Assembly (NCBI GenBank): GCA_009746045.1 | Contig: RPFO01000668.1 | Location: 1-47,499, forward strand | DNA from: Mesostigma viride | Lineage: Eukaryota; Streptophyta; Mesostigmatophyceae; Mesostigmatales; Mesostigmataceae | Length of the DNA stretch: 47,499 nucleotides | Direction of reading: 5' to 3' | The notes under the pieces: model-generated | Database searches by the model: none | What the model was told of the DNA's origin: nothing | What the model saw: only the letters and a program-made list of their open reading frames with translations | In this document: piece by piece, positions 24,501 through 36,875 of the stretch | Numbering within the stretch: the stretch's first letter is position 1 | Layout of the letters: each line of letters opens with the position of its first letter | Position numbers and translations under genes: made by a program

Positions 24501-26615
24501 ACCATGGGAGCCTGAATCCTCCTCATTAATTACATAAATGCCAACCATGTACGTAGACAAGCCATGATGACCCCATGGGAGCCTGAATCCTCATCATTAA
24601 TTACATAAATGCCATCCATGTACGTAGACGGGCCATGATGACACCATGGGAGCCTGAATCCTCCTCATTAATTACATAAATGCCAACCATGTACGTAGAC
24701 AAGCCATGATGACACCATGGGAGCCTGAATCCTCATCATTTACTATTCCTTGACATCCATGTACGTAGGCCAGCCATGATGACACCAATGGAGCCTGAAT
24801 CCTCCTCGTTAATTACATAAATGCCAACCATGTACGTAGACAAGCCATGATGACCCCATGGGAGCCTGAATCCTCATCATTTACTATTCCTTGACATCCA
24901 TGTACGTAGACGGGCCATGATGACACCATGGGAGCCTGAATCCTCATCATTTACTATTCCTTGACATCCATGTACGTAGGCCAGCCATGATGACACCAAT
25001 GGAGCCTGAATCCTCTTCATTTTCTTAATGAGAGGATTCAGGTTACATAAATGCCAACCATGTAGGTAGACAAGCCATGATGACACCATGGGAGCCTGAA
25101 TCCTCATCATTAAATACATAAATGCCATCCATGTACGTAGGCCAGCCATGGAGACACCATGGGAGCCTGAATCCTCCTCATTAATTACATAAATGCCAAC
25201 CATGTACGTAGACAAGCCATGATGACACCATGGGAGCCTGAATCCTCATCATTTACTATTCCTTGACATCCATGTACGTAGGCCAGCCATGATGACACCA
25301 ATGGAGCCTGAATCCTCCTCGTTAATTACATAAATGCCAACCATGTACGTAGACAAGCCATGATGACCCCATGGGAGCCTGAATCCTCATCATTTACTAT
25401 TCCTTGACATCCATGTACGTAGACGGGCCATGATGACACCATGGGAGCCTGAATCCTCTTCATTAATTACATAAATGCCAACCATGTACGTAGACGGGCC
25501 ATGATGACACCATGGGAGCCTGAATCCTCATCATTTTTTTTATGAAACATCCATGTACGTAGGCCAGCCATGATGACACCATGGGAGCCTGAATCCTCAT
25601 CATTTTTTTTTCTTTGACATCCATGTACGTAGACGGGCCATGATGACACCATGGGAGCCTGAATCCTCATCATTAATTACATACATGCCATCCATGTACG
25701 TACACGGGCCATGATGACACCATGGGAGCCTGAATCCTCATCATTTACTATTCCTTGACATCCATGTACGTAGGCCAGCCATGGAGACACCATGGGAGCC
25801 TGAATCCTCCTCGTTAATTACATAAATGCCAACCATGTACGTAGACAAGCCATGATGACCCCATGGGAGCCTGAATCCTCATCATTAATTACATAAATGC
25901 CATTCATGTACGTAGGCCAGCCATGGAGACACCATGGGAGCCTGAATCCTCATCATTAATTACATACATGCCAACAATGTAGGTAGACAAGCCATGATGA
26001 CACCATGGGAGCCTGAATCCTCATCATTTATTTTATGAGACATCCATGTACGTAGGCCAGCCATGATGACACCATGGGAGCCTGAATCCTCATCATTTCT
26101 TTTTCTTTGACATCCATGTACGTAGGCCAGCCATGATGACACCATGGGAGCCTGAATCCTCCTCATTAATTACATACATGCCATCCATGTACGTACACGG
26201 GCCATGATGACACCATGGGAGCCTGAATCCTCCTCATTTACTATTCCTTGACATCCATGTACGTAGGCCAGCCATGGAGACACCATGGGAGCCTGAATCC
26301 TCATCATTAATTACATAAATGCCAACCATGTACGTAGACAAGCCATGATGACACCATGGGAGCCTGAATCCTCCTCATTAATTACATAAATGCCAACCAT
26401 GTACGTAGACAAGCCATGATGACACCATGGGAGCCTGAATCCTCATCATTAATTACATACATGCCATCCATGTACGTAGACAGGCCATGATGACACCATG
26501 GGAGCCTGAATCCTCATCATTTACTATTCCTTGACATCCATGTACGTAGGCCAGCCATGGAGACACCATGGGAGCCTGAATCCTCATCATTAAATACATA
26601 AATGCCATCCATGTA
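9590..26615 (+). repeat. 67-71 bp satellite array with higher-order structure
   Basis: Roughly 240 monomers each contain GAGCCTGAATCCTCATCATT, CCATGTACGTAG and CATGATGACACCATGG, with period 67-71 bp. Monomer subtypes differ after GTAG (ACGGGCC, GCCAGCC or ACAAGCC) and in the linker (AATTACATAAATGCC, TACTATTCCTTGAC or poly-T CTTTGAC). Blocks of many monomers recur almost identically at 2291 and about 4339 bp. Long minus-strand open frames (NDEDSGSHGVIMA repeats) arise because many monomers are near multiples of three. I do not regard them as genes. Confidence 0.95.
13740..13777. repeat. Hairpin junction marking the higher-order unit
   Basis: Here the satellite turns back on itself: CCTGAATCCTCT and TCATT pair with AATGA and GAGGATTCAGG across a short TTCTT loop. 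The same junction recurs at 16031, 20369 and 25005, so the spacings are 2291, 4338 and 4636 bp. Confidence 0.9.
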
Positions 26616-27660
26616 ATTAATGATGAGGATTCAGGCTCCCATGGTGTCATCATGGCCCGTCTACGTACATGGATGTCAAGGAATAGTAAATGATGAGGAT
26701 TCAGGCTCCCATGGTGTCATCATGGCTTGTCTACGTACATGGTTGGCATTTATGTAATTAACGAGGAGGATTCAGGCTCCCATAATGTCTCCATGGCTGG
26801 CCTACGTACATGGATGTCAAGGAATAGTAAATGATGAGGATTCAGGCTCCCATGGTGTCATCATGGCCCGTCTACGTACATGGATGGCATGTATGTAATT
26901 AATGATGAGGATTCAGGCTCCCATGGTGTCATCATGGCCCGTCTACGTATATGGATGTCAAAGAAAAAAAAATGACGAGGATTCAGGCTCCCATGGTGTC
27001 ATCATGGCTGGCCTACGTACATGGATGTCTCATAAAAAAAATGATGAGGATTCAGGCTCCCATGGTGTCATCATGGCCCGTCTACGTACATGGTTGGCAT
27101 TTATGTAATTAATGATGAGGATTCAGGCTCCCATGGTGTCATCATGGCCTGTCTACGTACATGGATGGCATGTATGTATTTAATGATGAGGATTCAGGCT
27201 CCCATGGTGTCATCATGGCTGGCCTACGTACATGGATGTCTCAGAAAAAAAATGTGGAGGATTCAGGCTCCCATGGTGTCATCATGGCTGGCCTACGTAC
27301 ATGGATGTCTCATAAAATAAATGATGAGGATTCAGGCTCCCGTGGTGTCATTATGGCCCGTCTACGTGTTGTTGGCATGTATGAAATTAATGATGAGGAT
27401 TCAGGCTCCCATAGTGTCATCATGGCTGGCCTACGTACATGGTTGGCATTTATGTATTTAATGATGAGGATTCAGGCTCCCATGGTGTCATCATGGCTTG
27501 TCTATGTACATGGTTGGCATTTATGTAATTAATGATGAGGATTCAGGCTCCATTGGTGTCATCATGGCCCGTCTACGTACATGGGTGGCATTTATGTATT
27601 TAATGATGAGGATTTAGGCTCCCATGGGGTCATCATGGCTTGTCTACGTACATGGAGTCA
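26616..27660 (-). repeat. Short inverted portion of the satellite array
   Basis: About 15 monomers lie in the opposite orientation to the main array. The switch occurs at CATCCATGTA|ATTAATGATGAGG (26615/26616). These monomers pair with the start of the left array, so the array is part of the foldback arms but is 16 times longer on the left. Confidence 0.95.
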
Positions 27661-30042
27661 TATTGATTCATGGAACAATGAGATACCATTCTTAATTGAA
27701 AATTGTTCTTGATACTTTCACATGCATGCCCGGAATCGTGAATTTGTGCGGGTTTCCATGATGACAATCCTCATTGAATTCTTGAGCACACAATATTGAG
27801 CAATTTAGGGGCACTTCGGCAATGTTGACCATTTTCATTCATGATCAATAAAATTAACATTTAATGCAATAAATACATATTCCACTCATTTTAATAAACC
27901 ATGCAAAAACTTTACAAGCACGCTCAAGCTAGGGGTGGGCTGGCATGCACGCGTGGGTGTGGGGGTGGGCTGGCATGCATGCGTGGGTGTGGGGGTGGGC
28001 TGGCATGCACGTGTGGGTGTGGGGGTGGGCTGGCATGCATGCGTGGGTGTGGGGTTGGGCTAGCCTGCATGCGTGGGTGTGGGGGGGGGCTGGCATGCAT
28101 GCGTGGGTGTGTGTGGGGGGCTAGCATGCATGCGTAAGTGTGGGGGGGGGCTGGCATGCATGCGTGGGTGTGGGGGGGGGCTGGCATGCATGCGTGGGTG
28201 TGTGTGGGGGGCTAGCATGCATGCGTAAGTGTGGGGGGGGCTGGCATGCATGCGTGGGTGTGTATGGGGGCTGGCATGCATGCGTGGGTGTGTGTGGGGG
28301 GCTAGCCTGCATGCGTGGGTGTGGGGGGGGGCTGGCATGCATGCGTGGGTGTGTGTGGGGGGCTAGCATGCATGCGTAAGTGTGGGGGGGGGCTGGCATG
28401 CATGCGTGGGTGTGGGGGGGGGCTGGCATGCATGCGTGGGTGTGTGTGGGGGGCTAGCATGCATGCGTAAGTGTGGGGGGGGGCTGGCATGCATGCGTGG
28501 GTGTGTATGGGGGCTGGCATGCATGCGTGGGTGTGTGTGGGGGGCTAGCATGCATGCGTGGGTGTGTGGGGGGGCTGTCATGCATGCGTGGGTGTGTGTG
28601 GGGGCTGGCATCCATGCGTGGGTGTGTGGGGGGGCTAGCATGCATGCGTGGGTGTGGGGGTGGGCTAGCATGCATGCGTGGGTGTGGGGGGGGGCGGTCA
28701 TGCATGCGTGGGTGTGTGGGGGGGCTGGCATGCATGCGTGGGTGTGTGGGGGGGCTAGCATGCATGCGTGGGTGTGGGGGTGGGCTAGCATGCATGCGTG
28801 GGTGTGAGTGTGGGCTAGCATGCATGCGTGGGTGTGGGGGGGGGCTAGCATGCATGCGTGGGTGTGGGGGGGCCGGGGCCGGGGCTAGCATGCATGCGTG
28901 GGTGTGGGGGTGGGCTAGCATGCATGCGTGGGTGTGGGGGGGGGCTAGCACGCCCCACCCCTCCATCGGCACAGCCAGCCTTGTGAGTCTACCCTTAACA
29001 ACAAGGCTGGTAGGACGACACGCCTGAGCAGCATATGTCATGCCTATCTCAGGCTAATAATGTGTGATTTTGTGCCAACAACCAAGTTGTTCCACCCAAC
29101 AACACATTATAAACCCTCTTCCAAAATGCCCAACAAGCCGGACACGTGGAGGACCACACACGCAGTATATAAAGAGAAAATAAGCTGACTTTTTATCCAG
29201 CCAACCTGTGGCTAGCTGCTCTGGTTAGCATGACAAATGCTAACATTTACTCAGTGGGAAAGGTGAAGAGACCATTGGAACAGCCTACCTGACGCATGTG
29301 CCACCAAAGCATTGTGTCCCGCAAAATGCACACTGCCTCCTTTCTAACAAGCACGAGCCGCTCTCTTTAGGAGACAGGTGCCAGCTCGTCAGTGTCTGGG
29401 GAAAATGATGCCGCTGCTTAGGAAGACCGCGTGAATTTCCTCGAACACAACTGCAAACATCCAGGAATCCAGCGATGCAGCGCCAGGACCCGCAACTTCA
29501 TGGCTGCATCTGGCCGGAAAGAAGGCAAAAAGCTTACGCTCAACGAGGTAAGAAAGCAGGAAAGCGCTATCTTAGGACGTTTAATACAAGAACGTACCAT
29601 AACGGGCATTTATTCGTGCCCAGGCGCACAAGAAAGGCCACCCTTTCATGGAGAGGTCGGGCGCGCATGGCGCAGGCCTAATGTTATCTTACCGCAAAAT
29701 GACGGGAAAGGTAAAGATAGCAGCGGGAATTTTTACGGCTTTAGAAACATCATTAAACTAGCTTCCATTAGGACCATCAAAACTGGCAACAATCGACAAT
29801 CACACCTGCAGGCATCAATTATACTTTATTCATCCCGACAGAAATTCAGGCCGGACCCCCCTGCCGATGGTAAAGAAAAAGAGCCCGCGACATTATAGAT
29901 CGCAACTATCCCACCATAAATTAGAATCAGTAACTAATTTTCTCCAAGAATCGAGCATTTTTTCTGCTTTCCGCGAGCCAGATTTGTCACGTTTCGTCTA
30001 AAAGCAGTCGCCATGGCCACTTCCGCAAGGGGTGCGCGCACC
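27660..30042 (-). repeat. Right inverted arm of the foldback structure
   Basis: This is the reverse complement of 7336-9590 with point differences and a longer minisatellite (27929-28955). It ends at GGTGCGCGCACC, beyond which the two flanks are unrelated. Confidence 0.85.
27929..28955 (-). repeat. GCATGCATGC-rich minisatellite, right arm
   Basis: This is the inverted counterpart of the left-arm minisatellite, about 250 bp longer (about 35 units). It ends, as on the left, beside a short GGGGCCGGGGCC variant unit near 28870. Confidence 0.95.
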
Positions 30043-30642
30043 GTGCACCCACTTTTCACGGTACGGAGGGTACCGCGGAATTTTTTTGGCGCGGAAAATA
30101 TTCGCCGCCAAAAATTAACCATGCATGCATGCCCGTCGTCTCCAAACATTGCATTACATGCACGTGACGGCGTGTTCCCTCGGTCATGGTGCGCGGCGGT
30201 GCCAGCTGGACTGATGTCATGCCCTCCACGTAGGCTCGTTCTACATTTCAAAACTGATCCATGGCGCATAATTAGAATTTTGGAAGGTAGAATCAGGTTC
30301 TGAAGGTTCTACATAGTAGCCTAGTAAGGGTACACTAACATGTAGCCCAGTAGTTACTAATCCTGCGATCATGACGGAATATACATGTAGTGATACTAAT
30401 CGATACATGTAGTACACATGGTTGGCGCACAGAATGTTGTACAACCTGCCCTACATGTCGGAAAAACGCACACTCTGACAAACGTGATTGAAATATATTG
30501 TACAACATCATCACTAACGCTACATCCGGAACTGTTCTAGTGAATAGCATTACAATGTACTCCCCGGCAGGTGTGGGTGCCCGAGTACTTGGGAGTCTGA
30601 ACACGCAGTGTCGACTCCTATTGGTGCAAAAAGTCGTTTGGT
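30043..30642. other. No gene seen; spacer with scattered ACATGTAG motifs
   Basis: No convincing reading frame is present. ACATGTAG or its variants recur about five times between 30340 and 30460, some as part of the near-palindrome ACATGTAGTACACATG. Confidence 0.45.
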
Positions 30643-31225
30643 GTGAAACGACTGGTCCAACCTAAAAAAATTTTGAATTTTTGCCGTGTCCAGTAACGGT
30701 CCTAGGTTGCACCCGCGGGACGTTCCGGCAGCTGTACAGAATAGATCAGAAAGATACGCCGCGGAATGACGCCAGTGCCCGGCAAATGTGAGTCGGGAAC
30801 TGAACAGTCACTACAGACGTCGAAAATCTATTGCTCCACCCCCCAAAAAAAGCGTTCCGGAACTGTTCGAAGCGAATAGCACTGACAGGATTCGAACCTG
30901 CGTCCAGAGTGAGGTTGCGGAGTGAGGGAGGCCAGCCATCATGGTCCGCACACAAATCTGGCTCGGGTCCGATCCCTGTCAGTGCTCTTCGCTTCGAACA
31001 GGTCCGGAACGCTTTTTTGTGGGGATGGAGCAATAAATACTCGACATTTGCAGTGACTGTTCAGTTCCGGGCTCACAAATGATTTGCCGGGCACAGGCGT
31101 CGTTGCGCGGCGTATCTTTGTGATCTTTTCTGTACAGCTGTCGGAACGTCCCGCGGGTGCAACCTAGGACCGTTACTGGACACGGCAAAAATTTAAAATT
31201 TTTCAGGTTGGACCAGTCGTTTCAC
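30643..31225. repeat. 583-bp palindrome, MITE-like
   Basis: Arms 30643-30889 and 30975-31225 are inverted copies with scattered substitutions and gaps. The outer ends read GTGAAACGACTGGTCCAA and its complement, and the loop is about 85 bp. There is no coding potential. Terminal inverted repeats without a gene suggest a non-autonomous foldback or MITE-like insertion. I saw no clear target-site duplication. Confidence 0.85.
30878..30986. other. Opposed tRNA-like T-arm/B-box pair at the palindrome tip
   Basis: On the minus strand, 30898-30888 reads GGTTCGAATCC, a perfect match to the Pol III B-box consensus. On the plus strand, 30965-30975 reads GGGTCCGATCC, a near match. Each is followed by CTGTCAGTGCT, and the two AGCACTGACAGG/CCTGTCAGTGCT ends pair fully. 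This resembles the T arm plus 3' acceptor strand of a tRNA in both directions. No credible D arm or anticodon arm was found, so I call it tRNA-derived and not a tRNA gene. Confidence 0.5.
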
Positions 31226-31410
31226 ATGATTCGTCGTACGTACGCACATATCCTCGCATGCCATGTCGACGCTGCACTGACACACACCAGGGACTTTGGA
31301 AGGTGCGCACCCAGCCCGCCCAGGTAATTGATGCGGTGTTTTGCAGGCGCGCACCGCCGGATGCGCCCACCACGCCCGCCACCGCACGTCCAGTGACCGA
31401 CTGTGGTCCA

Positions 31411-32232
31411 CGTTCTTTTTCGCCTGCGGGTGCAGCCCCCATAATGCGTACGAGCAGCTTCACGGCTTTCTTCTTTGGAAATCAAGAACAACGGGCCTGA
31501 CAACAACAACAACGACAGCAGCATCAGCTCCAACAAGAGTGAGTTGCGGGATTTTACGTACGTGGTTTTTCTATTTTTTTTTTCACCTGGCATGTTGAGT
31601 ATTCATCCCATTTTGCGTCATGACGGCTTCCTGAACGACGACTCTCTCTCCCTCTCCCTCTCCCCCCCTCTCCCTCTTATTTTTCACCAGGTTTTTCATG
31701 CCGATTTTAAATCCCTTTTGCGTCATGCTCCTTGTAGCGTGATGTCGTCAATTGTCACTCACAACAATACTATCATTGTGGTTCGTTCTTTTTCGCCTGC
31801 GGGTGCAGGTCACGAGCGTTGCGTACGAGCAGCACTTACATCATTAAATCAAGAACAACGGGCCTGACAACAAGAACAACGACAGCAGCATCAGCAACAA
31901 CAAGAGTGAGTTGCGGGATTTTATGTACGTTGTTTTTCTCATGTTTTTTCACCTGTCATGTTGAGTATTCATCCCATTTTGCGTCATGCCGGCTTCCTGA
32001 ACGACGACTCTCTCTCCCTCTCCCTCTCCCCCCCTCTCCCTCTTATTTTTCACCAGGTTTTTCATGCCGATTTTTAATCCCTTTTGCGTCATGCTCCTTG
32101 TAGCGTGATGTCGTCAATTGTCACTCACAACCATGCTATCATTGTGGTTCGTTCTTTTTCGCCTGCGGGTGCAGGTCACGAGCGTTGCGTGCGGTGCGTC
32201 ATCAATCCAAGAACAAAACACGATGTGGCTAA

Positions 32233-32235
<3 letters not shown>
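31411..32235 (+). repeat. Tandem repeat of about 370 bp, two copies plus a partial third
   Basis: Units start at CGTTCTTTTTCGCCTGCGGG at 31411, 31784 and 32150 (periods 373 and 366). Each full unit contains an ACAACAACGACAGCAGCATC-like stretch and a short CCCTCT tract. Short open frames are not conserved between units, so I see no gene. Confidence 0.9.
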
Positions 32236-34770
<2,535 letters not shown>

Positions 34771-34831
34771 ACCCCCCCCCTTTTACAAACACCATAATTC
34801 TGCCAACGTCACTCTTCCTGGACCGTGTGAT

Positions 34832-35236
34832 AGTTACGCCCGCCGTCGTTTCTTGTCTTACTGGAAGAGCACATGACCAACATTGGTTGTGCTAGTTACG
34901 CCCGCCGTCGTTTCTTTTGCCTTTTCGATGTCGAAATATATCTCGGGAAAGATGCACCCCCGTCAGTTAACTTGTCATCTTGTAAGCTCAATCTTTCCAT
35001 GATAGTTACGCCCGCCGTCGTTTCTTTTGCATCTTCGATGTCGAAGTGTTTGTCGTGAAAGTTGCATCCCCGTCAGCTTCTTGTAAGATCAATGTTTCAT
35101 GATAGTTACGCCCGCCGTCGTTTCTTTTTTATTTTCGATGTCGAAGAATATGTCGTGAAAGTTGCAGCGCGTTCGTGTCCATTGTGATCTTGTGATATCA
35201 AAGTTTCCCATGATAGTTACGCCCGCCGTCGTTTCT
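34832..35236 (+). repeat. Five palindromes in a degenerate tandem array
   Basis: AGTTACGCCCGCCGTCGTTT recurs at 34832, 34894, 35004, 35104 and 35215. The last three full units (about 100-111 bp) also share TTTCGATGTCGAA and a GTGAAAGTTGCA-like stretch. The array lies immediately before the plus-strand gene cluster, in sense orientation, and could include its promoter region. Confidence 0.9.
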
Positions 35237-35360
35237 GTTGCTTCTCGTTCGTTTAAAATATCTAATGAAGTTTTTACCATCGTTCACCTAAAACAAATTA
35301 CTTTAAATCTGCACCCGTTAAACCACACCCCCTCGAAATGACTCCATGGTTGCAGAACAA

Positions 35361-35585
35361 ATGTCAGAAGAAGAACAAAAAAAATGCTTCGGAAACCACA
35401 AGCGCAAAAGGAAAGCCGATGACAATTTAGAGACCCTCTCGGAGGATGTGCCGGAGTTGGTTTCTTCGGATGACGAGTTTGAATACTCAAAAACATCAGG
35501 GGGACAAGTTCTTGAGAAAGCATGGAAGGTGTTTGTGACAAACGCGTTTGTGGAATGGATAAAAAAAAACTATTCCGAGGAATAG
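35361..35585 (+). CDS. Small charged protein, unknown function
   Basis: This encodes 74 residues starting MSEEEQKKCFGNHKRKRKAD, a start rich in Glu and Lys with a KRKRK stretch that could be a nuclear localisation signal. An acidic middle follows (SEDVPELVSSDDEFE), then a more hydrophobic C-terminus (KVFVTNAFVEWIKKNY). I do not recognise a family. An in-frame ATG lies 15 bases upstream (35346), but a TTGCAG acceptor-like site sits between the two, so I prefer 35361. The gene ends 69 bp before the next start, and the spacer contains AATAAA. It is the first gene of a co-oriented series and the least certain, being short. Confidence 0.45.
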   Translation: MSEEEQKKCFGNHKRKRKADDNLETLSEDVPELVSSDDEFEYSKTSGGQVLEKAWKVFVTNAFVEWIKKNYSEE

Positions 35586-35653
35586 TAACTTGTTATTATA
35601 AAATAATAAATTAATGTTTATGAATTTTTTTGTTCGTTTTTTCCCTGAAAAAG

Positions 35654-36409
35654 ATGGAGTCCGAGATCGTGAATGAAGTCTACGGAAGCGTCCTTCAAAA
35701 CGTTTTCAAACAAGTTCGCTTTCTGTCGCGTGTCATATTCGAGGAAGTTCGAGTCGCGCAGGAGAGGACAGGCCGCCACTTGGCCGTTTTATTGGCGTTT
35801 GATTCGTTCAGCCAAATGGAGAGAATTATGTACGCCCAGCTAGCTGATATGAACTTCTGTATTCAAGAGGGTTTTTTCAGACCACAGATGGATCTAAGAG
35901 TGCCCATAGACCCAAGGACGGAGTTCCGCCTTTTGGTGTCGTTCATTACAAAGGGGCCAAAGATAGAGTTGGGGGAAGAGGAAGGGGCTCAGCTTGGGTG
36001 CACCTACGGGCGCGCATTTTACCCGAATGTTACGCATTCTCTGCGCGTGAGGGCTGATGCATGTGTAGGGGCAGTACCCCTCAACATGAACTTTTTCTTG
36101 CTCTCTGACCCGATCGTGAGGGATGGGGATCGCATGCGTAGTACGCGAAAGTGCTCCAAGGAGGGGTGTGGGTGCGAAACAGGACCTCATATCAAGTGGT
36201 GTAGAGGATGTAGGGATGCCAGATATTGCAGTGAGGAGTGCCAGCGTGCGGACTGGAGTAGGCATAAGGATAGATGCGAACGTCTGAGGCAAGCGAGGGA
36301 GGTGCTGGCAGGGGTGAAGTGGGGGGTTAACGTGACGACGATACTGGATAAAACTATGGGGTCTGATGTCGACTTCTCCTTCAACTTCCACGACGGCTCT
36401 GCCTCTTAG
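35654..36409 (+). CDS. MYND-type zinc-finger protein
   Basis: This encodes 251 residues. The C-terminal part carries a MYND zinc finger at about residues 167-208: Cys at 167, 172, 174, 183, 186, 192, 196 and 208 and His at 204, in the pattern YCSEECQRADWSRHKDRC. MYND fingers usually bind proteins and occur in transcriptional repressors and SET-domain methyltransferases, but no SET domain is visible. The N-terminal 160 residues contain amphipathic segments and no motif I recognise. The start is placed at the ATG directly after AAAAAG, as the upstream reading frame has only a TTG. There are no introns. It lies 69 bp after the previous gene and about 100 bp before the next. Confidence 0.8.
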   Translation: MESEIVNEVYGSVLQNVFKQVRFLSRVIFEEVRVAQERTGRHLAVLLAFDSFSQMERIMYAQLADMNFCIQEGFFRPQMDLRVPIDPRTEFRLLVSFITKGPKIELGEEEGAQLGCTYGRAFYPNVTHSLRVRADACVGAVPLNMNFFLLSDPIVRDGDRMRSTRKCSKEGCGCETGPHIKWCRGCRDARYCSEECQRADWSRHKDRCERLRQAREVLAGVKWGVNVTTILDKTMGSDVDFSFNFHDGSAS

Positions 36410-36510
36410 AAAAACTTGAAATGTAGAGTAATAACTTGTTTATATGATGTTATATTTAATGTTTAATGTTTAATGTTTATAACGTATCATTTTCCTCCTA
36501 CGCGCAGGAA

Positions 36511-36711
36511 ATGGTGGAGGTTAAGGAGAGTTTGGCCAAAAGGCAAAGGACCGACACACTTCGACATAATGGAAGGAGTCTTCCATTGTACATCAAAAAA
36601 ATAGTCGAGGATTACTGGCTCGCTTCCGACTCGACTCCTCGTCCGAGTCCGGTGATACCGGACAGTGTCAAAGTCTGGAAGGTTTCAGCACATCAATCGC
36701 ACATTGAATAG
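36511..36711 (+). CDS. Small basic protein, unknown function
   Basis: The reading frame encodes 66 residues starting MVEVKESLAKRQRTD; the early KRQR is a possible nuclear localisation signal. The middle segment LPLYIKKIVEDYWLASD may be helical. No family is recognised. An upstream in-frame ATG at 36466 would add 15 residues, but a pyrimidine-rich stretch ending GCGCAG lies between them, so the shorter form fits the splice-acceptor pattern of the neighbouring genes. It is followed within 33 bp by a copy of the 22-nt palindrome and then AATAAA-type signals. Confidence 0.45.
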   Translation: MVEVKESLAKRQRTDTLRHNGRSLPLYIKKIVEDYWLASDSTPRPSPVIPDSVKVWKVSAHQSHIE

Positions 36712-36743
36712 ATAATGTTTTATCGCCATATTGCTGTTCGACA

Positions 36744-36765
36744 AGTTGCGCCTTGGGGCGTTTCT
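36744..36765 (+). repeat. 22-nt palindrome after the small basic gene
   Basis: AGTTGCG-CCTTGGGG-CGTTTCT is a sense-oriented member of the palindrome family. Its core is the same as in the transposase intron at 3884-4036. Confidence 0.85.
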
Positions 36766-36851
36766 TTGCGCCAAATTTAAACCTTCGTATTAATAAACAA
36801 GTACAATAAAAAAATTTCAAAACGTTTTTTGAATTTTATTTTCCGGGGCCG

Positions 36852-36875
36852 GTATGTTATCGTAACTTGTCGCAG
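36852..36875 (+). promoter_or_regulatory. GTATGTT...CAG motif abutting the start codon
   Basis: GGCCGGTATGTT is followed by a short stretch ending TCGCAG directly before ATGTCC. The same arrangement precedes the genes at 38023 (38004-38022) and, with a longer pyrimidine tract, at 38980 (38944-38979). It resembles a splice acceptor at the start codon. The GTATGTT itself looks like a donor, but an intron of 19-24 nt would be exceptionally short. Confidence 0.5.

Larger units (their letters stand above)
7336..30042. mobile_element. Giant foldback-like element with a satellite core
   Basis: The outer 2.3 kb on each side are inverted copies of each other, beginning and ending with the self-complementary GGTGCGCGCACC (7336-7347 and 30031-30042). 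Moving inward, each arm has unique sequence, then a GCATGCATGC minisatellite, then about 240 bp of unique sequence, then satellite monomers that also face each other. This matches the general plan of foldback elements, whose long inverted repeats contain tandem subrepeats. No transposase is present inside. I found no clear target-site duplication at the ends, so mobility is inferred. Confidence 0.6.

Noticed and set aside
9792-27532. Many 60-270 residue open frames with NDEDSGSHGVIMAGLRTWM-type repeats
   Set aside because: They follow the satellite monomer exactly, occur on both strands according to array orientation, and exist because monomers are near multiples of three. Start and stop positions move with linker variants.
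29418-29898. A 155-residue frame and partners in the right foldback arm
   Set aside because: The mirrored frame in the left arm (7451-7904) is broken by small differences, so coding has not been preserved.
30878-30986. Intact tRNA gene
   Set aside because: Acceptor and T-arm elements are convincing, but no D arm, anticodon stem or A box fits. The symmetry suggests two inverted 3' halves.
36852-36875. A 24-nt spliceosomal intron
   Set aside because: Introns this short are known only from rare lineages, and removing it has no effect on the reading frame. A splice acceptor of a longer or trans-spliced intron explains the CAG equally well.
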